NCBI RefSeq assembly: GCF_023016285.1
Contig: NZ_CP095413.1
Location: 5,594,501-5,658,500 of the forward strand
From: Muricauda sp. SCSIO 64092
GTDB lineage: Bacteria > Bacteroidota > Bacteroidia > Flavobacteriales > Flavobacteriaceae
Reading direction: 5' to 3'
DNA: 64,000 bases
How positions within the stretch are numbered: position 1 is the first letter of the stretch; the number at the start of each line of letters is the position of its first letter. Under the pieces are notes generated by a model. The model saw nothing but the letters and a program-made list of their open reading frames with translations. It ran no database searches and was not told the DNA's origin. The position numbers and the translations under genes were made by a program. Positions 15,367 through 24,069 of the stretch are shown in pieces.

Positions 15367-15723
15367 ATGCCAGATTTCATTTATAACAACAAGGTGTATT
15401 ACAATCCGGTAGAATTTGCTATGGACCGAATTGGGGGAACCTGGAAAATGCCGATTCTTTGGCGATTGAAGGAACGGATATTCCGTTTTGGTGAACTGAA
15501 GAAGGACATTCCCCACATTACGGACAAAATGCTTACCACACAATTACGGCAACTGGAAGCCGAAGGGTTTATCCATAGAAAAGTATACCCGGTAGTACCT
15601 CCAAAAGTGGAGTATTCCATCACGGAAAAGGGAAGAACCGCAATTCCAATTATTGAAACCATACGAAACTATGGTCTTGAGCTCATGGAAAGGGAAGGGA
15701 TAAAACATAAGGTGAAACGATAA
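15367..15723 (+). CDS. HxlR family transcriptional regulator (second)
   Basis: A 118-residue winged-helix protein of the HxlR/DUF24 family. Visible are FAMDRIGGTWKMPILWRLKE (about residues 18-37), the helix-turn-helix FRFGELKKDIPHITDKMLTT (about 39-58), the recognition helix end QLRQLEAEGF, and the wing with PPKVEYSITEKG (about 78-89). Unlike the first HxlR in this window it has no cysteine near the N-terminus, so a thiol-switch sensor mechanism is unlikely. It diverges from the DJ-1/F420-reductase-like operon across a 195-bp gap with repeat and palindrome operators, and is followed after 25 bp by a DUF5946 gene. Confidence 0.92.
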   Translation: MPDFIYNNKVYYNPVEFAMDRIGGTWKMPILWRLKERIFRFGELKKDIPHITDKMLTTQLRQLEAEGFIHRKVYPVVPPKVEYSITEKGRTAIPIIETIRNYGLELMEREGIKHKVKR

Positions 15724-15748
15724 CGATAGGGAAAACATCCTGGCATTA

Positions 15749-16288
15749 ATGGAAGAATACGTACCATGCTTTTCATGTGGGGCAAAGTCACTCAATTTTA
15801 AAGGTGAATGTCATAAATATATGTTGGCATCCCCAGGTTGTTATGAAATGTTCAAGGAGGTGCTTGCACGAGAATATTCGGACTTTGGATATGCAAAGGC
15901 GAATCACTATACGGTTGATTCCTATGCAGTTCAACATCCTGGAGAAATTTCAAATAAAAAGGCAATAAACTCCGTTGGAATCCACTTGGTGAGCTTATAC
16001 TTCCTTTTTGAAAAAAACTATGACTTGGAAAAGTCGGCTGAAATCAAAATGAAATTTGCGGAATTCAATACAACAAACGAAGTGGTCCATCCCTTAGAAA
16101 GACCCGAAGAATTTGAGGGTTTGACCATTTTTGATATTTGGGACAATGAAGACCCGGAAAAGCATTTTGAACTGTGTAAAAGGTGGGCATTGAATGCATG
16201 GAATTCTTGGCGAAAACAACATAAAACAGTTGAAAAATGGGCCACCATATTTCTGAATGAAAAAATGCCCAAGAAAAGAAACCATTAA
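15749..16288 (+). CDS. DUF5946 family protein
   Basis: A 179-residue protein fitting DUF5946. It has an N-terminal zinc-ribbon-like CFSCGAK (Cys7, Cys10), then CHKYMLASPGC (Cys21, Cys31) and the family block LAREYSDFGYAKANHYTVDS (about residues 40-59), followed by YAVQHPGEISN and GIHLVSLYFLFE. The four cysteines near the N-terminus and the HxxxxD/H residues suggest a bound metal. The function is unknown. It starts 25 bp after the second HxlR gene and is probably transcribed with it. Confidence 0.82.
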   Translation: MEEYVPCFSCGAKSLNFKGECHKYMLASPGCYEMFKEVLAREYSDFGYAKANHYTVDSYAVQHPGEISNKKAINSVGIHLVSLYFLFEKNYDLEKSAEIKMKFAEFNTTNEVVHPLERPEEFEGLTIFDIWDNEDPEKHFELCKRWALNAWNSWRKQHKTVEKWATIFLNEKMPKKRNH

Positions 16289-16447
16289 ATGGAACACGGG
16301 TAGAAACTATGGTTGATTACTTTTCCTAAACATTTTGCTCAAAATCGCTGACATCGTATAATTTCCCAAAACCAACTGTTTTCCCTTTGAAACCACCGGT
16401 GCTTCTGGTTAATCATATGAAAAACGATAAAAGAGCGTTACTTTTGA

Positions 16448-16837
16448 ATGGTGTTTGCCCAATTGAGAAATAGCGCATTTACCAAAATCCTTTGGGGATT
16501 TATGGGGCTTTATCTGTTGAACATAAGCGTTGACTCGGCTGATCCCAATCCGGAGCATATTCCAGAAGACCTGTCAATCAATGATCAGGAGAGTATTATT
16601 GAAATTGTCTTTGAGAAAATTCTAGGTTACGAAGATGCCTTTGAGGAATATGATGACCCTGATACGGAAGACCACAACAAGAAGACCAATGTCAAAATAG
16701 ACTTGATTACCCAATACCACACCAAATCCAATATAAAAAGACCTTTCCACGAAATGGTCAAGCAAAATTTTCCGAATCATACCGCTTATCTGACCAGCGG
16801 TTTCCATCGATTCGATACTCCTCCGCCCAAAGCCTGA
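16448..16837 (+). CDS. Small membrane-anchored or secreted protein paired with the HAEPLYID gene
   Basis: A 129-residue protein of unknown function. Residues 10-30 form one hydrophobic segment (FTKILWGFMGLYLLNISVDS), which could be a signal peptide or a membrane anchor. The rest is acidic (PEHIPEDLSINDQESIIEIV; ILGYEDAFEEYDDPDTEDHN) and ends in a short FDTPPPKA tail. An in-frame stop directly precedes the ATG, fixing the start. Comparable small proteins beside HAEPLYID-type genes are, as I recall, common in Flavobacteriia. It lies 78 bp before the outer-membrane gene and is presumably expressed with it. Confidence 0.65.
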   Translation: MVFAQLRNSAFTKILWGFMGLYLLNISVDSADPNPEHIPEDLSINDQESIIEIVFEKILGYEDAFEEYDDPDTEDHNKKTNVKIDLITQYHTKSNIKRPFHEMVKQNFPNHTAYLTSGFHRFDTPPPKA

Positions 16838-16915
16838 TTTGTTTTACACACTAACCGATTCCTACCGCTATATAGTGGTGGGATGAATACATAATGCTTA
16901 AAAAACAAATCAAAA

Positions 16916-17776
16916 ATGAAAATAAAAACAGTAATACTGCCAATACTGGTATTGGCATCTTCCACCTATTCCATTGCACAGATCACCAAATCCGAAAAGG
17001 ATAGCCTATATATCCAACATGTGGAAGACCATAAAGAACCCCATAAGGTTTTGCACGCAGAGCCCCTATACATTGACCTGATACGTGATTTGGGTGCCCG
17101 AAAAGGAGAAAAAGAGTGGAATATAGGCCTGGGGTTGACCGATAACTTAAAATTTGATTCCTATGAGGCCTTAATAGAATACGAATGGGCTCCCATAGAC
17201 CGGTTGGGTCTGGAAATTGAATTGCCCTTTACTTTATATTCAGCCGTAAATGGAACGGCGAGGGATTCAGTTCCTTCAAATCAATTGAACAGCATTAAAA
17301 TGGCCATACAATGGTCATTCTTTGTAAGCGAACCCATGGCTACCTCAATGGCCCTTGGATATATCAATGAATTTGAGTTGTCGGATTTTAGGAACTTTGG
17401 CAGGCCTTTCATTAAAGGAAATGTCTACAATCCATTTTTGGTAATCGCCAAACGTTGGGGAACTAATTTTCATTCATTGCTCTACACCGGACCAATGATC
17501 GAACAGGACTTTAGCACTTCCAAATTTCACATGGCCTATGATGCCAATACCAGTTTTCATTATATGATTTCAGGTACCAGAAACTTTATTGGTGTGGAAT
17601 TCAACAAGACGTTTGCCAGCGGTGATTTTGACATGACCTTACGACCGCAAATGCGTTTGGGCATTGCCGATAACCTACTGCTAGGGATAGTGGGCGGCAT
17701 CCCGGTAAGTAGGGAAAATCAAAGATTGAGTTCCTTTATACGCCTCATATGGGAACCTGGGCATAAAAAGCACTAG
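16916..17776 (+). CDS. HAEPLYID family outer-membrane beta-barrel-like protein
   Basis: A 286-residue protein with a signal peptide (1-21, cleavage near SIAQ) and the family-naming motif HAEPLYIDLIRDLGARKGEK at about residues 43-62. The remainder alternates short strands with aromatic girdles (YEWAPIDRLGLEIELPFTLY; TRNFIGVEFNKTFASGDFDM), as expected for an outer-membrane barrel. Its function is unknown. It follows the small acidic protein gene and is closed off by a strong terminator hairpin, so the two genes form one unit. Confidence 0.82.
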   Translation: MKIKTVILPILVLASSTYSIAQITKSEKDSLYIQHVEDHKEPHKVLHAEPLYIDLIRDLGARKGEKEWNIGLGLTDNLKFDSYEALIEYEWAPIDRLGLEIELPFTLYSAVNGTARDSVPSNQLNSIKMAIQWSFFVSEPMATSMALGYINEFELSDFRNFGRPFIKGNVYNPFLVIAKRWGTNFHSLLYTGPMIEQDFSTSKFHMAYDANTSFHYMISGTRNFIGVEFNKTFASGDFDMTLRPQMRLGIADNLLLGIVGGIPVSRENQRLSSFIRLIWEPGHKKH

Positions 17777-17801
17777 CGAACAGGATTTCCAATACCATAT
17801 A

Positions 17802-17836
17802 AGCATAGTGGGCGGTTTCCATCCCACTATGCTTTT
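17802..17836 (+). terminator. Rho-independent terminator after the HAEPLYID gene
   Basis: AGCATAGTGGG (17802-17812) pairs perfectly with CCCACTATGCT (17823-17833) around a 10-base loop, followed by TTT. Confidence 0.8.
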
Positions 17837-18002
17837 ACCCATTCATAATCCTGTCTTTGGGTACAACAACCAATCGATTTTATGCAAAGGGAATTTTCCA
17901 CAACCACAGGTGGCAATTCATGGACCAAACGGTCATAACTATGACAATTCCCTATGTCTTGTCCGTAGAAGGGTTACCTTTAGGGTACTATTTAAATCCA
18001 CC

Positions 18003-18575
18003 ATGACGGAAAAGGAGAAAATGCTCAAAGGGGAGCGTTATAATTCAAGGGATGCGGAATTGTTGGGTATGTACCATAGGGCCCGAAAACTTTTAAACGC
18101 ATACAACGCACTGGATTCGGAACTAACTGCGGAACGTGAACGGATATTACATGACTTATTGGGTGGCAAGGGAAAAGGAGTTTGGATCGAAACCCCATTT
18201 TACTGCGATTATGGCGAAAACATCACTATTGGGGAAAATACCTTTATCAACACCAATTGCATTTTTTTGGACGACAATACCATTTCCATAGGGAAAAATG
18301 GATTGATTGCCCCCTACGTACAGATCTATACGGCCACGCATCCGTTAAGGGCATCGGAAAGAATCGTTGAGGAAGGCCATGGGAACAGTTACGTAACATC
18401 AACCAAACCTGTGGTCATTGGCGACAATGTTTGGATTGGGGGAAATTCCGTGATTTTTCCCGGGGTAACCATTGGAAACAACGTTACCATTGGTGCGGGC
18501 AGCGTGGTCACCAAAAGTCTTCCGGACAATGTCCTGGCCTACGGAAATCCCTGTAAAAAAATTAAGGACCTATAA
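18003..18575 (+). CDS. Sugar O-acetyltransferase (maltose/galactoside acetyltransferase type)
   Basis: A 190-residue left-handed-beta-helix acetyltransferase. The N-terminal Mac domain begins MTEKEKMLKGERYNSRDAEL (residues 1-20). The hexapeptide repeats run through ITIGENTFINTNC, YTATHPLRASER (catalytic His in this loop, about residue 118) and IGDNVWIGGNSVIFPGVTIG, ending with the family tail LPDNVLAYGNPCKKIKDL. It transfers acetyl from acetyl-CoA to the 6-hydroxyl of sugars. The frame is open upstream to 17808 but that part crosses the terminator, so the ATG at 18003 is used. It stands alone. Confidence 0.93.
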   Translation: MTEKEKMLKGERYNSRDAELLGMYHRARKLLNAYNALDSELTAERERILHDLLGGKGKGVWIETPFYCDYGENITIGENTFINTNCIFLDDNTISIGKNGLIAPYVQIYTATHPLRASERIVEEGHGNSYVTSTKPVVIGDNVWIGGNSVIFPGVTIGNNVTIGAGSVVTKSLPDNVLAYGNPCKKIKDL

Positions 18576-18656
18576 GGGCATAAAATCTGCTCATATTTCG
18601 CTAGCCTATTACGTGGGTTCGGCACAGGTTTTGATATTCTTTGGGAAACGATTAAA

Positions 18657-19271
18657 ATGGTAAGAAGTCTCTTTCTGGCTATTCTACTGCTTGTTTCGGT
18701 AACCACGACCGCACAGACCAAAAAGACAAAAAAAATGTTGGAAAGCATCGAAGGCGAATGGTCCTTGGATGATTCCGGCAATATTACGTATCAACGAATA
18801 CTGGAACTATCCCATCTTTCCAAAGACGAAATTTACCACAGGGCACTTAGCTATTTTTTATACGGACATGAAGGGGAACCCCTGGACATAACACAAGACA
18901 AGGAATTGGGAAGAATAGTGGTCAAAGGAATCTACGAAGATGTCCACATTGGCAGTTTTTTTCTCAATTCCACACACATCCATTGCTGGCATATTGTTCG
19001 GATCGATGTAAAGGAAGGGAGAACCCGAATTTTGTTGACCCTAACGGCTTACGATAAAGAGGAAATTGATATTGCGGATGGCGAATTACCCCTGGTCACC
19101 TCAACCAAAATAAATCGTGAATTTCCCATAAACCCAGCAGGGTTGAACAAGACGATGATGGGCAAGGCTTTTTACAAGGCCCATGGCAGGGCTATGTTGA
19201 CCTTTGACAATTTGTCCCGGGCAATTCGTGAGGGCAATACTTCCCCGAATTTGGAAAATAACGATTGGTAA
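18657..19271 (+). CDS. Secreted DUF4468-like protein
   Basis: A 204-residue protein with a cleavable signal peptide (MVRSLFLAILLLVSVTTTAQ, cleavage after TAQ near residue 20). The mature part opens GNITYQRILELSHLSKDEIY (about 39-58) and contains GRIVVKGIYEDVHIG and the strand RILLTLTAYDKEEIDI. This is the arrangement of DUF4468, a TBP-like fold found in periplasmic proteins of Bacteroidota. Function unknown. It converges on the NTF2-like gene. Confidence 0.7.
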   Translation: MVRSLFLAILLLVSVTTTAQTKKTKKMLESIEGEWSLDDSGNITYQRILELSHLSKDEIYHRALSYFLYGHEGEPLDITQDKELGRIVVKGIYEDVHIGSFFLNSTHIHCWHIVRIDVKEGRTRILLTLTAYDKEEIDIADGELPLVTSTKINREFPINPAGLNKTMMGKAFYKAHGRAMLTFDNLSRAIREGNTSPNLENNDW

Positions 19272-19319
19272 AGGGATATCCTTTTACATAGTCTGGGAAA
19301 AGTTAAGGGAAAGCGGGGC

Positions 19320-19787
19320 TCATTCCTCCAAACACCCTGCCCTACCCCTTGTGTCAATCAAATAAATGATTTTCCATTGCCCATCAAAATCTACCATTTG
19401 AAAGGAATTGATCCCGCAATGACTGAAATTTCCATTTAACCAAAATTCATATCCGACCCAGGCATTGGCCATGGTACGATCTACTTGGATGTTCCATGAG
19501 GTTAGTTTTTCCTCAAAGGAGACACTATCGGGAATACTCACAATGGATTCATACAGTTTTCCAATCGGTGTGGTCCTTAACATGGTTTTACCCTCTTTGT
19601 TGCGTCCCGTCGTTTGCAAAACGACATTATCGCCAACAAAACTTTTCATCCCTAGGGAATCCTGCTTATGAAAAGCCTCAAAAAACCCTTCTACCACTTT
19701 CTTGACCGCTTCCTTTTCAGCATCTTGGGCATTACCAATAGGTAGGTTCAGAAAAAAGGCCACCAGTATTAAAATTCCATATCTCAT
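19320..19787 (-). CDS. Secreted nuclear transport factor 2 (SnoaL) family protein
   Basis: A 155-residue protein with a signal peptide (MRYGILILVAFFLNLPIGNA, cleavage near residue 20). The NTF2-like domain opens AVKKVVEGFFEAFHKQDSLG and ends with FQMVDFDGQWKIIYLIDTRG, the pattern of DUF4440/SnoaL-like proteins. The reaction, if any, is unknown. The ATG at 19787 is preferred to a TTG at 19796. It converges on the DUF4468-like gene and diverges from panB. Confidence 0.85.
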   Translation of the reverse strand: MRYGILILVAFFLNLPIGNAQDAEKEAVKKVVEGFFEAFHKQDSLGMKSFVGDNVVLQTTGRNKEGKTMLRTTPIGKLYESIVSIPDSVSFEEKLTSWNIQVDRTMANAWVGYEFWLNGNFSHCGINSFQMVDFDGQWKIIYLIDTRGRAGCLEE

Positions 19788-19858
19788 GCCATTCAATTTT
19801 TTGATTGATGGTCAAATTAACCAAAACTAATTACATTTAGGGCATAAACCTGTTCTAT

Positions 19859-20677
19859 ATGTCCACCGCCAAAAAAGAATACAAGCGCGTAACGGTAAAA
19901 TCGCTTGTGGAAATGAAACAAAATGGTGAAAAAATTTCCATGCTCACCGCCTACGATTATTCCATGGCAAAAATTGTGGATTCCGCCAATGTGGACGTCA
20001 TTTTAGTGGGTGATTCGGCCAGCAATGTCATGGCCGGTCACGAAACCACATTGCCCATTACCCTGGACCAGATGATTTACCATGCCTCTTCGGTGGTAAA
20101 GGCCGCTAAAAGGGCTTTGGTAGTTGTGGATATCCCCTTCGGAAGTTATCAAAGTGACAGTAAGGGGGCCTTGCGTTCCGCAATTCGAATCATGAAGGAA
20201 AGCGGGGCACACGCCGTTAAGGTCGAAGGAGGCGTGGAAATCAAGGATTCCGTTAAGCGAATCATACAGGCGGGGATTCCCGTTATGGGACATTTGGGAT
20301 TGACGCCACAGTCCATTTATAAGTTCGGCACCTATACTGTTCGGGCCAAGGAAGAGGCCGAAGCCAAAAAACTCAAAGAGGACGCTAAGATGCTCGAGAA
20401 AATTGGTTGTTTTGGTGTGGTCCTTGAAAAAATTCCGGCCCAATTGGCCAAAGAGGTTGCGGAAAGCCTGACGATTCCGGTCATTGGTATTGGAGCGGGT
20501 GGCGGAGTCGATGGCCAGGTACTTGTGGTACACGATTTATTGGGTATGACCCATGAGTTCAATCCCCGGTTCCTAAGGCGCTATATGAATCTTTATGACG
20601 AAATGGGTGCTGCTATCGGGAATTATGTCACCGACGTAAAGAGCAAGAGTTTTCCAAGTGAGGACGAAAGCTATTAA
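19859..20677 (+). CDS. panB: 3-methyl-2-oxobutanoate hydroxymethyltransferase
   Basis: The first committed enzyme of pantothenate synthesis: transfers a hydroxymethyl group from methylene-tetrahydrofolate to alpha-ketoisovalerate, giving ketopantoate. The 272-residue protein has the expected length and motifs in order: [14 protein letters not shown] (residues 23-36), [18 protein letters not shown] (Mg-binding Asp), [23 protein letters not shown], and [13 protein letters not shown] with the catalytic glutamate. The active form is a cytosolic decamer. No panC or panD is adjacent; an RluA-type gene follows after 20 bp, and co-transcription of the two is likely. Confidence 0.97.
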   Translation: MSTAKKEYKRVTVKSLVEMKQNGEKISMLTAYDYSMAKIVDSANVDVILVGDSASNVMAGHETTLPITLDQMIYHASSVVKAAKRALVVVDIPFGSYQSDSKGALRSAIRIMKESGAHAVKVEGGVEIKDSVKRIIQAGIPVMGHLGLTPQSIYKFGTYTVRAKEEAEAKKLKEDAKMLEKIGCFGVVLEKIPAQLAKEVAESLTIPVIGIGAGGGVDGQVLVVHDLLGMTHEFNPRFLRRYMNLYDEMGAAIGNYVTDVKSKSFPSEDESY

Positions 20678-20697
20678 AACAATAGCACCAAAATAGA

Positions 20698-21396
20698 ATG
20701 TCCTTGTCCGTTCGTTCCACCCATAGTAACCTTCATGTGCTATTCGAAGACAATCACTTAATTGTTGTCAATAAACGTCCAGGTGACATTGTACAAGGGG
20801 ATAAAACAGGAGATGTTCCCTTATCCGACGTAGTCAAAACCTATCTCAAAACCAAGTATGACAAACCTGGAAATGTCTACTTGGGAGTTGTACACCGACT
20901 GGACAGGCCTACTTCGGGAATTCTGGTCTTTGCCAAAACTTCCAAGGCCTTGCCACGCCTGAACAAGTTGTTCTCCGAAGGGAAAACGAAGAAAGTGTAT
21001 TGGGCCGTAGTAACCCGGACACCGCCCAAAGACAGGGATATCTTGGTCCACTGGTTGGTGCGCAATCCCAAACAAAACAAATCGTATGCCCATAGCAAGG
21101 AGGTATCCAATGGCAAGAAGGCAATTTTGGAGTATAAAGTGATCAAAAAATTGGATAACCATGTGCTCCTGGAAATCGACCTAAAAACGGGACGGCACCA
21201 CCAAATTCGAGCGCAATTGGCCACGATTGGATCTACCATTAAGGGAGATTTGAAATACGGAGCCCCCAGGAGCAATAAAGATGGCAGTATACACTTGCAC
21301 GCCAGGACACTTACCCTGGAGCACCCGGTAAAAAAGCAATCGATTTCCTTTGTCGCACCACCACCGGAAGATGCGGTTTGGAAGGCATGTCCGTAA
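20698..21396 (+). CDS. RluA family pseudouridine synthase
   Basis: Isomerises uridine to pseudouridine in rRNA or tRNA. The 232-residue protein has the catalytic motif VHRLDRPTSGILVFAKTS (about residues 65-82, Asp in HRLDR) and the supporting motifs LLEIDLKTGRHHQIRAQLA and KYGAP. It lacks the S4 RNA-binding domain and long extensions, so it is the short RluA/TruC-like form; the target position cannot be predicted. It starts 20 bp after panB, and the panB-rluA order is probably an operon. Confidence 0.94.
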   Translation: MSLSVRSTHSNLHVLFEDNHLIVVNKRPGDIVQGDKTGDVPLSDVVKTYLKTKYDKPGNVYLGVVHRLDRPTSGILVFAKTSKALPRLNKLFSEGKTKKVYWAVVTRTPPKDRDILVHWLVRNPKQNKSYAHSKEVSNGKKAILEYKVIKKLDNHVLLEIDLKTGRHHQIRAQLATIGSTIKGDLKYGAPRSNKDGSIHLHARTLTLEHPVKKQSISFVAPPPEDAVWKACP

Positions 21397-21506
21397 TTTT
21401 TGTACGACCACAGGTATTGGCAATGGTTTCAGTTCGTTAAAAGATGATGGACTTGCCCCTGCCCGCGAGGTCCATTGGCGCAACTTGTTTTTTTCCAGTC
21501 TTAAAT

Positions 21507-22370
21507 TTACATTTTTTGGGTGCGAAGGCTTTCTATGGCCACTGCACTCAAAATCAATGTTCCCCCGAGCACGGTAACCAACGAAGGGATTTCCTTTAAA
21601 AAAATGGCACCAAGAATGATTCCATATATGGGTTGGACACTACTAAGGATACTTATGGTCGTAATGGAGAAATAGCGGAAACAGCCCAGAAACATCGTAT
21701 GTCCAATAGCCGTGGTCAAGAGTGCCAAAATAAAAACCCAGGGCAGTTGGTCAGGTACCGCGTTAATGGCATCGGTAAAAAAGAAGGGGAACAAAACCAC
21801 AACAATAACAATCATTTGAAAACACATCAGGCTGGAACCGTTGTAATCGGTTACACGGTTTTTCAATATGATGTTTCTTAGGGAATACAGGATTGCCGAA
21901 AAAATCCCTATCGCTACGGCGATGGTATTGCCATTTTCAAAGTCAAGATTCGGATTTAAAAGATAAATTCCCCCAAGGACCAATAATCCCAGTAGCAGAT
22001 GTATCTTTTGAAACCTGGTTTTTAGAATCAAAGGCTCCAGAAAAGAGGTAATAATGGGATAGGTAAAAAGTGATAACATTCCAATGGCCACACTGGAAAG
22101 CTGTAAGGAATAAAAATAGGTTATCCAGTGGGCACCCAAAAAGATACCACTCAATACAATGGGCAAACGATGCCGTTTATCCGTTTTAAAGGAAAAACCT
22201 TTATAACGACAATACGCATAGAGAATAACAAGGGCCAAAACCGAACGTAGGGCTATGGTAAGGGGAACAGGTAAATCAATATATCTTCCCAAAGCACCCG
22301 AAGTGCCCATAAAGATCATGGCAAAGTTTATTTCAACAAGGTGGGCAAAGGGTTGGTTTTTTAGCTGCAA
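21507..22370 (-). CDS. EamA (DMT superfamily) transporter
   Basis: A 287-residue inner-membrane protein with about ten hydrophobic helices in two EamA repeats (about residues 10-140 and 150-280). The second repeat shows the typical SILSSVQPIYGIILGAIFL segment (about 238-256). Family members export amino acids, metabolites or drugs; specificity is unknown. The start is a TTG at 22370, as no ATG is available before the hydrophobic core. It follows the long helical-repeat gene by 8 bp, so both are likely one operon read leftwards. Confidence 0.9.
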   Translation of the reverse strand: MQLKNQPFAHLVEINFAMIFMGTSGALGRYIDLPVPLTIALRSVLALVILYAYCRYKGFSFKTDKRHRLPIVLSGIFLGAHWITYFYSLQLSSVAIGMLSLFTYPIITSFLEPLILKTRFQKIHLLLGLLVLGGIYLLNPNLDFENGNTIAVAIGIFSAILYSLRNIILKNRVTDYNGSSLMCFQMIVIVVVLFPFFFTDAINAVPDQLPWVFILALLTTAIGHTMFLGCFRYFSITTISILSSVQPIYGIILGAIFLKEIPSLVTVLGGTLILSAVAIESLRTQKM

Positions 22371-22378
22371 AATGATGG

Positions 22379-23923
22379 TTATCTGGTTAGGGTCAAGGCT
22401 TTCTCCCTAATGATTTCCGCCACTGGCCTATTTTGAAGGTGACTTTCCAACCAGGATAGAATATCCAGATACAGGAAAGCCCTTTTCTCATAGGGGTGGT
22501 CTTCATATTTTTTCAATTCGTTGTACAGTTTTTGAAATTCCCCTTTGAGCTCAGTGGGGTAAATATCACCCAAACTCCTTAAGAACTTGATCATTTCATG
22601 CTGAACGGCATGTAGATCGTTCATTTTCAGCAAGAATTTATAAGTGCTCTTAAGCTGTACCTCCAGATGATAATCCATTCCTGCCTCATAATGGGCAACC
22701 AAACTCAGTACCCGGGCAAAGCACATGAGGTCCTCACGCATTTTAAGCTGCTTGTTATTGATGATTTTCTTAAGATAGGCGATGCAATTTTTATGATCGC
22801 CACAACCAAAGTACAAACAGGCTATTTTGTAATATAGCAGCATGATATGGTGTTGGTCTATTCGATCGCTGTGCTTCTTGATACCATACTCGATAATATT
22901 CACCAGGTACAGGCCCTTGTCAAAGGTTCCCTCCAAAAAATGAAGGTTTAATTTATTGCTGTTCAGATAGAGGAAGGAAAGGGAGGCAATATTGTCATTT
23001 TTTGGAAAATGATCATTGGAGACTATCCTTTCCAATTGCTGTAGGGTTTCCCGAAATTGGGAGCTGTACTTCACAAAAAACAAGGATTCCAAAAGGTAAT
23101 GGTTACCCTTGAGATAAAACACGGGATTCAAATAAATCATTTCCTCATTTTCGTGGAACAGATCTACCCATTTACTGGAATATCTATAGGCGGAAAGGAA
23201 ATCTTGGGTCAATAGACTGTACCAAAGATGTGCTTTGTACAGCCAAAGTTTCTCCCTAAAGCCCAAGTCATCCAAGGTATAAACGGGCAAATTGGCCTCA
23301 AAATAATCCTTAACGCCCCTTAAATCGTCATCATTTCTAACATAACCCACCTTAAGCATTTTTCCATATAACTGGAGGGACAGATTGGATAATTTACTGG
23401 TCATAAGATTATGTTCCGAAAGTGTTTTGGCCTGGTTGGCCAGTTCCTCGGCCCTATCCGGTATACTGCGGGTTATGTATTGGGTTTCAATTATTTTTTC
23501 GAGCTCAACAATTTCGTAGGCCACATTTTTCTCCTGATTCTCAATAGCCATGGTTTTGGCCTTGTCCAAAAGTTTTAAGCTCTGTTTGTAAAGTCCCTTT
23601 TGATACAAAATGGTGGCAAAATCAAGTTGCTCCCTAATCTGCACCCTAATATTCTGATTCACAGGGTTTAACCGGAGGCTTATCAGGATTTGTTTATAGA
23701 GATGCGCTTTAAGATTGGATAACTGTGCTTTTTTCACAATACCGCTGGAAAGGATCTGTGCCTCATCATACGATCGCAGTTTATCCAACAAATTGAACAA
23801 TGCCAGAAATTTGGCATCCGTGTTTACCCCCAACCTACCCACATACAATTTAAATTGTCTTTTTTCTGACTTTGATAGGGATTTGACCAAAACAAACAGA
23901 CTGTCCTTGGGGGTGCTAACCAT
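22379..23923 (-). CDS. Conserved helical-repeat protein of unknown function (TPR-like)
   Basis: A 514-residue cytosolic protein without signal or membrane segments, predominantly helical. Segments such as LDFATILYQKGLYKQSLKLL (about 117-136) look like TPR helices, and amphipathic helices run throughout. The N-terminus (KDSLFVLVKSLSKSEKRQFK) is, as I recall, typical of a protein conserved in Flavobacteriia with no known role. It is the first gene of a two-gene leftward unit with the EamA transporter and diverges from leuA. Confidence 0.7.
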   Translation of the reverse strand: MVSTPKDSLFVLVKSLSKSEKRQFKLYVGRLGVNTDAKFLALFNLLDKLRSYDEAQILSSGIVKKAQLSNLKAHLYKQILISLRLNPVNQNIRVQIREQLDFATILYQKGLYKQSLKLLDKAKTMAIENQEKNVAYEIVELEKIIETQYITRSIPDRAEELANQAKTLSEHNLMTSKLSNLSLQLYGKMLKVGYVRNDDDLRGVKDYFEANLPVYTLDDLGFREKLWLYKAHLWYSLLTQDFLSAYRYSSKWVDLFHENEEMIYLNPVFYLKGNHYLLESLFFVKYSSQFRETLQQLERIVSNDHFPKNDNIASLSFLYLNSNKLNLHFLEGTFDKGLYLVNIIEYGIKKHSDRIDQHHIMLLYYKIACLYFGCGDHKNCIAYLKKIINNKQLKMREDLMCFARVLSLVAHYEAGMDYHLEVQLKSTYKFLLKMNDLHAVQHEMIKFLRSLGDIYPTELKGEFQKLYNELKKYEDHPYEKRAFLYLDILSWLESHLQNRPVAEIIREKALTLTR

Positions 23924-24069
23924 CGTAAAAAAATATAATTATACTACTGACTATCAAAATTTTATACCTAGCTCCGTGTACTTCAACATTGTAACGCAAA
24001 TACTTTAAAAACAACCTATGCCAAGGGTGTTTCTAACTTCGTAAAGATTAGGTAAAACCAATGATAATC

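Noticed and set aside
21420..21506. Hairpin with ATGGAC/GTCCAT between the RluA and EamA genes
   Set aside because: Loop of 17 bases, no T-run; not a supportable terminator.
23924..24069. Leader peptide or riboswitch before leuA
   Set aside because: No leucine-rich short frame, antiterminator pair or T-run hairpin seen in the 146 bp.
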